This document shows positions 58,080-64,000 of a stretch of 64,000 nt of DNA, one piece after another; the first letter of the stretch is position 1; every line of letters begins with the position of its first letter. Source of the DNA: Triangularia verruculosa (lineage: Eukaryota; Ascomycota; Sordariomycetes; Sordariales; Podosporaceae); the NCBI GenBank assembly GCA_033296885.1, contig MU863922.1, positions 181,363-245,362 of the forward strand, given 5' to 3'. Both the position numbers and the translations under genes were made by a program. The notes below the pieces were generated by a model. That model saw only the letters and a program-made list of their open reading frames with translations. It was not told where the DNA came from and ran no database searches.

Positions 58080-61000
58080 GGTGCGCTCTTTTTATTTAGG
58101 TCGGTCTAGGTATTACCGGTAGAATTCTTTTAATTTATCGGGGTAGTTTAGGTTCCTTATCGGTTCCTACGAATTATCTATAGTTAGGTAATCCAATTAA
58201 CTAACTAAGTATTCTAATTGCCCTTAGTTAATCCGTGAATCTAATACTTCTTCTATATTATATTCTTCTTCTTTGTCTTCCGCTACCTCTAGAGTATTAG
58301 TCTTATTTACTAGTAATGCGGGTTCTAGAAGTAAGATATAAAAGGTGTATGACCGTAGGTACATTGTACTGGGTAGCTCTAGCTTATACGCCGTCTCCGA
58401 TATTTTCTTTTTGACCTTAAATAGTCCTATTCGCCTATAGTCTAATTTCTTACTTAGTCTCTTTATATATAGGTTATGTGTTAATAAAAACACTTTATCC
58501 CCCCTCTTTAAACGAGGTCCCTCGAGCCGTTTGATATTATAGTACTTGCGTATACGTTCTCGAACGAACTCGAGTTCTTCCTTAAGTTTGGCATATAGTA
58601 TATATAATTTCCCTGCCTTCACTACCGCCCTAGGCACCTTTGCCTCTGGTCCTTGCCGTAGATCTACTTTAAAACCGTAGTTTGCGAAAAATAGTATGAC
58701 TTTAGTTATCTCCGTAGGTGCCGTATTGTACGCGAGTTATACCGCTAGTAAGAGTTTAACTTAATTATCCTATTCGAAATTAATATAATTTCGAAAGTAT
58801 TATTTAATAATTTAGTTAAGTCTCTCCGTTTAGCCGTCCGTCTACGGGTAGTATACCGATAACGCCTTACTTTTTACTCCTATTTACTCCATCAAAGCCT
58901 TCCAAAACTTCGATACGAACTTAATATCGCAATCCGTAATAAACTCTCTTAACTATATATATATCGCTATAACGTTCCGAAACACTATATCCGCCAATTA
59001 CTCTACCGTCTAAGTCTCTTTATAGGGCAGGAAATACGCCTACTTAATAAGTCTATCGACTACCGTTAAAATACTATCGTACTTAACGTTTATAGTTATA
59101 TCCTTAGATTCTAATAATTTAGTAATAAAGTCTATAAATACCGAACTTTAGGGTTACTTTACTATTAGCAATAACTCCAAGAATCCGTACGGCTTATACC
59201 TCTCTACTTTCGTTCTTCTATAGAGGTTATATTCCTATAGTATTTCCTCTACGTCCTTTTTTAATCCTAGCCAATTAAAGTATTATTTAATCTTCTCCGT
59301 TATCTTAGCCACTCCTATATATCCCCCGAACTTCGACTTATAGATCTCTTAAATTAAGGTCTTCCGTTAGCTTAGATCGATATAAGCCCTGTTATTATAC
59401 TAGAGCCGGTAACGATTGTCCTTCTAAATCCTTAATAATTCCAACTCTGCCTATTACTTCTAATCGTTGCTGTCGATATAGCTTTGATACTTATGGGTAG
59501 TGGATTCTTTTCGGTATATTACGTAATACTCGGCCCACTATTAAAGCGGGTATTTAAGTATACCTTCTACTATTTCCTATAGTAAAGGTGGTAACTCTTC
59601 TCCTACCTTCTCTTCGTAATAGTCCACCCTTCTACTTAAAGCGTCCGCTTTTATATTTTTAGACCTTTTTTTATAGTGGATCTAGAAATTAAATTCTAAT
59701 AAGAATTTTAACTACCTACTTTACTTAGCGTTAAGGACTTTAGTAGTAGTAAAATACTTTAAGTTTTTATAGTCCGTATAGACCTAAACTTCGTAGTTAA
59801 TACCGTTAAGGTATAGTCTCTACTCCTCGAAGGCCTTAATAATAGTAAGTAACTTTTTATTGTAGATAGGATAATTCTTACGTAGTTCCTCCAGCTTCTT
59901 CGAAAAGAATACTATTAAGTATAATTTCCTATCTTCGTTTCGTTATCCTAACTACTCTCCGATAGCATAGTCGGAGGTATCTATCTCGACCTTAAAGGGT
60001 TATCCTAGGTCGGGGAGCTTAAGTACTAGATCCACTATAATAGCGCTTTTGATAATTTAAAAAGCCTCTTTTTACTCCTTTTTCCACTTAAATTCAGCGT
60101 CCTTCTTAGTTAAGTCGTTTAATAGCTTTACTATAGCACTATAGTTCTATATAAATATTCGGTAGAAGTTCGTAAAACCTAAAAATTCTCGAACCCTAGT
60201 TTTTAACTATTTTACCGTTTCTACTTATAATCTCGGCCAGTCCTTAACTACCGTAATTTTCCCTAGCTTTATCTGTACCTCTCCCGGTGAAATCAGATAC
60301 CCTAGGTAGACCGTCTCTTATATATAGAACTTGCTTTTATCTTTATTAACTAATAGTCCTGCTCTATATAGCGCGTCTAAGATCTCCTTAACGTGCTACT
60401 TATATTCCTTTAAAGTACGTAAGTAGATGAGAATATCGTCAAGGTAGTAAATTACTGTTTTATCGAGATACTGGCGAATCGTATAATTAACGAGGGCCTG
60501 GAAAGTCGCTGGTATATTTATAAGCTTAAATAGTATAACGAGATACTCGAAGTGCCCGTAAGGTGTACGAAAAGCCGTCTTCTACTCGTCTCCCTCTTTA
60601 ATTCGTATATATACGTATTTAACTAGTATATTAAGTTTAATAAACTATTATACCTCTAATAGTTAACTTTTTAACCGCGAAATTAATAGTAATAGGTAAC
60701 CGTTCTTTATTATCTTTTAATTTAATTATTAATAATCTATATATAGTCGTAAGCTCCCGTCTTTCTTCGGTATAAAGAAAATAGGATATCTAATTAACGA
60801 CGTAAATACTCTAATATATCCTCTTTTAATATTTTCGTCTAAATACTTCCGTAACTCTTTACTCTACTTATCGTTAGTATAGTAGACCTGGAAGAGCTTA
60901 AGTTTCGCTCCTTCTTTAAATTTAATCTCGTAATCCTATAGTCCCCTCTCCGGTAGACCTTAAAGGTATTTTACCGTAAATACCAGATACCCCCGGTATT

Positions 61001-61600
61001 CTACCGGTACCTCCTTCTTCTCGCCCTTCTTTATATTATTATAATAGGCGTACTTATCTTTTATTACTACTGTAATTTCCACTAATATAATTATTCCTAT
61101 TAACCCTACTTCTTCGATCTTACTACCTTTATCGATTAAGTATACCAATATTTCTCATATCTTTTATAGTAATACCGTAGAAGGTGCTTATCCCGCACTC
61201 TACTCCTACCGTACCCCTAATCTCCCATCGTTAATTAGATACTCCCGATATTCCCTCGATTATAGGTAACTACTATCCTTCTAATCGATGTCTAGGTTAT
61301 AGTCTTCGTACTATAGCTGCCTTAAAATTATATCCTTCTCTAGCCCTATATCTACGATATCGAAAATCACCTTAATTGTTTTTCCTAATATAATAATATT
61401 TAATAATACCGTTTCCTTAGTTACTAACTATATAGGGAAGGGTCCTTTTATAATAACCTTTTCTTTCTTTTTCCTCTATAGAACCCGGGCTTATTATATA
61501 AATTTAGGTAAAATTAAGTCCGCTTTTACTCTACTATCTACGAATATTTACGTTTAAAAACCCTTTTAACGTACTACTATTCGCAGTCTCTTATCTTTTA
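58080..61600 (-). pseudogene. pol remnant: PR, RT, RNase H, integrase, chromodomain
   Basis: Order on the minus strand. The protease motif FVDSR (DSG site with Gly lost) is near 61530. RT has ELRKYLDENIKRGYIR and PIFFIPKKDGSLRLYIDY at about 60730-60880 and an intact YLDDILIY active site at 60423-60446. RNase H has VYTDYKNLKYFTTTK and KADALSRR (about 59640-59800). Integrase has VKYDSILTVVDRLIK near 59050-59100. The 138-codon open piece 58637-58224 holds the integrase tail (KLDYRRIGLFKVKKKISE) and the start of a chromodomain (YNIEEVLDSRIN). The rest of the chromodomain follows the stop (about 58223-58080). A chromodomain places it among the chromoviruses. Confidence 0.87.
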
Positions 61601-62889
61601 TACCCCTCCTCTATACCGCAGCGACCTCGCTGATATATCGTTCGTAGTCCTTTAGAGGTTTTCGGCCTCTGCGAAAGGCCGTGGCCCTTTTCCCGACTAT
61701 TATTATACCTTTAAAGCGTCTTTTTCGATTAAATTATTTAGTAGCTCGAAATCGGTTAATTATCGTCGTTAAGCTTCCTTCTACTTCTTATTTTTAGTAC
61801 TATTCTAGGCCTTTTTCTTATTATATACCTTTTATACCTTAGGGTTAGCTTCGTAGTACTTCCGGGCTTTCGCCCGTAAATAAAAAGCGCAATCTGCATT
61901 CTTACACCCTATTAAACCGAATCTATCGGTATTTTCTTCCTAATTTACTATCCAATTAAGGTAGTACCTTACGTACCTAGGTATAACCTATATAGTCTAG
62001 AGTCTATTTAGTTCGACCGGGTCCTCTAATTTCCATAGGAAATAATCGTTTAACTCTTCCTCCGGTATTCTCTACTTCGCAAGTATATTTTATACCGATA
62101 TCGGTTTATTTATCTAAGTAAACCCCCTAATCGGCCAATACCGGTTAAGGGCTTTTAACTAATAATATTCCTTATATATATAAGCGATATACTAGAACTA
62201 TAGTATCCTCCTATACTCCGGGTATCGTAGGTAGACCTACGGAGTATCCCCTTCGCAATAGGTATACTATCCGAATATTAGATATTCTCTTAATATTTAC
62301 GTAAGTCCGGTGTTAACCGTTAATTGCAATACCTAATATTCACCTTAGGTCTTTTCGCCTATAAAGAATATTGCGAACTCGTTATTAAACTCCTTTTCGG
62401 GGATAATTTAATATTCGTTTCTTTACTATAACTATATAACTAATTAATTACTACTAATAGCTTACGCTACCTTATCTTCGAGGTTACGGTATTACCGTTC
62501 GATAGCTTTTCGCTATTCCTAAAGTTCTATTATTATTTCCTTAAGTCTTTGAATTCGCTCCTTTACCTGCCTTATAGTCCTTTCTATATCCTAAACTAAG
62601 GCGTTAATTAAGGTAAAAACCTACTTTAATCGCTATATAGTCTCTTTAAAGGGCCCTAGAGTAGTACTTTCTTTTAGTTTTATAGCCCCTTTAATTAGTA
62701 GCTCTTATCCTATAACGTAGTTTTCCCCCTTAGAATCGACTATTAACTCTCCTTCTTAGGCTTCGTACCTATAGTTACTATCGGTATAGTCGTCCGCCGA
62801 ATTCTGAAAATCCTTATAGGTATATTTAGTATTGGAGATCTCGATAACCCGTATAATTTTAATTACTATTACCGTTTCTCTTTCTTTTT

Positions 62890-63850
62890 AATTAAATTAT
62901 TTAGGTAACCGGTAGTCTCTCTTAAAGTAGCCTATTTTCCTATAATTAAAGTACTTAACGTCGTTCTTTCCTTTAAACCGTTTTTAAACTACATTTACTT
63001 CTATAAGCCCTACGTAGGTAGTCCCTGAAACGTAAGTCCCGTAAAGCCGTCTTTTTTTCTTATCGTTAGGTCGGTAGGGTCCCTGTACACGTATACCCTT
63101 ACGCTCCTTGCGGCGCTAATATTACCGATCGTCGATGCGGACCGCTATTACGATATATTCGTCGATAGTCTCCGGTCGCTCTTATCGATATAGCTTATCT
63201 TTGACTTCTTTTTTAAGCCCGTTATAGAATAACTATATTAACCTTTCGTCGTTAATCTCGCTACAGAGTATATCCGTTCTAAACACTATAATATAGTCGG
63301 TAATAGATCTAGTCTACTTAAGGTTAGCTAATCGCTCCTAGGTACGCCTACCTTTATTGTACTTTCCGAATACTTCTTTAATCTTCTCCTCGAATCCCTT
63401 ATACGTCTTAAAGTACTTTTTAGTAATATCCTCCCTCTCGTTGTATTTATTATCGAAATAGTCTCCTAAAATAGGCTCGAACTAAGTGAGGGCCTTATCC
63501 TTAAGCCTAGACGCGGCGTATACTACCTTAGATTCTTTATCCGGGAAACGGGAAGGGTAGTACCGAAAATATACCTTAAGCTGGATTAAAAATCCCCCTA
63601 ACTTTCCTTTAGCTCCTCCGTACCGGTCGGGAACTTCGAGCTTAGCGCAATCTCCTTTCTTACGTAAGGTACCGATCTTCCTGTAGAGTATATCGTTTTC
63701 CTATACGAAGGCGTCGTAAGAGAGACGCGACTTGTCTTCGAGCTTTTAGATACGAGTAAGGAGTTGGTCGATAGTAGGTTAGGTATTAATATTTCCGGCT
63801 ATAGCGTTTAACTTAGCGCCTTTAACTTATCCGATAATAAAGTTAAAGTG
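62890..63850 (-). pseudogene. gag remnant with mutated zinc knuckle
   Basis: Capsid-like sequence is readable through stops: GGAKGKLGGFLIQLKVYFRYYP near 63600 in pieces, FEEKIKEVFGK near 63370, matching gag of fungal Ty3/gypsy elements. Near 62890-62980 the zinc knuckle reads YFNYRKIGYFKRDY, that is, the CCHC ligand positions are all Tyr, as expected from TGT/TGC-to-TAT/TAC and CAC-to-TAC changes. Not functional. Confidence 0.8.
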
Positions 63851-63939
63851 AGTATATAACTATTGAAATAGGTATGGCTCATATACAGGCCTAAGGGCCC
63901 TGTAACTTATACACTAATTAGCGTAGCGGAATTGTCACA

Positions 63940-64000
63940 CACGATACCTGTAGCTCACTGCTGGGGTACTGGGCTCCAGCACCGAGGGTGCTGTAGAACA
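63940..64000. other. Right edge, normal base composition
   Basis: The last 60 bases are GC-rich, unlike the preceding 6 kb. They may be the start of the second LTR or flanking DNA. There is too little sequence to decide. Confidence 0.4.

Larger units (their letters stand above)
56774..63939 (-). mobile_element. RIP-inactivated Ty3/gypsy chromovirus retrotransposon
   Basis: The element reads on the minus strand: gag (about 63850-62890), protease, reverse transcriptase, RNase H, integrase, chromodomain (about 58080). The DNA is AT-rich, almost free of CpA and TpG, full of TpA, and still has CpG. This is the mark of RIP. Every domain is crossed by many TAG/TAA stops. Left of the coding part, TGTGACGAACCCC at 56774 has the TG start and style of fungal gypsy LTRs. 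On the right, base composition returns to normal near 63933 (TGTCACAC), where the other LTR may begin; the window ends 70 bases later. The two ends look only weakly alike by eye, so exact LTR limits are open. Confidence 0.88.

Overview
This looks like nuclear DNA of a filamentous ascomycete (Pezizomycotina), most likely a Sordariomycete and probably Sordariales. Genes carry short 50-80 base introns with GT(A/G)xGT donors and CTAAC/CTGAC-type branch sites. Gene types are fungal: Zn2Cys6 regulator, CBM1 cellulose-binding module, NACHT-type NLR, Ctr transporter. The last 7 kb is a retrotransposon destroyed by mutations typical of repeat-induced point mutation (RIP: CpA to TpA, with CpG kept).

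Layout. 1-12 kb: HMG-CoA reductase (sterol pathway), a 14-segment MFS pump and a secreted CE1 esterase with a CBM1, all on +. 12-16 kb: a minus-strand NACHT/NLR gene broken by two frameshifts and a stop. 17-21 kb: a secreted Kre9/Knh1-like protein and a second MFS transporter. 21-27 kb: housekeeping block with RNA polymerase III subunit C34, a csr-1-type cyclophilin (minus) whose first exon codes for a mitochondrial presequence upstream of the cytosolic start, and an Ent3-like ENTH protein. 28-35 kb: a four-segment membrane protein, a Zn2Cys6 regulator, a Ctr copper transporter and a hemerythrin-like protein. 35-41 kb: a GNAT acetyltransferase, a secreted cysteine-containing protein with an apparent GC-AG intron, and a TPR-SET protein. 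41-46.5 kb: gene-poor, with microsatellites, a 39-base tandem repeat and an inverted repeat. 46.5-50 kb: a CxxC-rich putative zinc protein and a secreted protein with a His-Asp-Gly repeat tail. 50-53.9 kb: gene-poor. 54-56.6 kb: accessory genes (small two-exon ORF, protein-kinase-like protein, and a fungal accessory protein with one internal stop). 56.8-63.9 kb: a RIP-mutated Ty3/gypsy chromovirus on the minus strand, gag-PR-RT-RNaseH-IN-chromodomain, with a tail-to-tail antisense cysteine-rich ORF and a tRNA-like sequence at its 3' side.

The genes do not form one pathway. The left half is mostly conserved core and nutrition/defence genes on both strands, and the right third becomes accessory and heterochromatin-like. 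The main cross-cutting observation is that several single-copy reading frames outside the transposon are interrupted by exactly one TAG or TAA that one C-to-T (CpA) or G-to-A (TpG) change would explain, and in two genes that TAG sits at an intron acceptor. All exon boundaries were set by eye from splice consensus and reading-frame continuity. No database search was run; family names come from recognised motifs.
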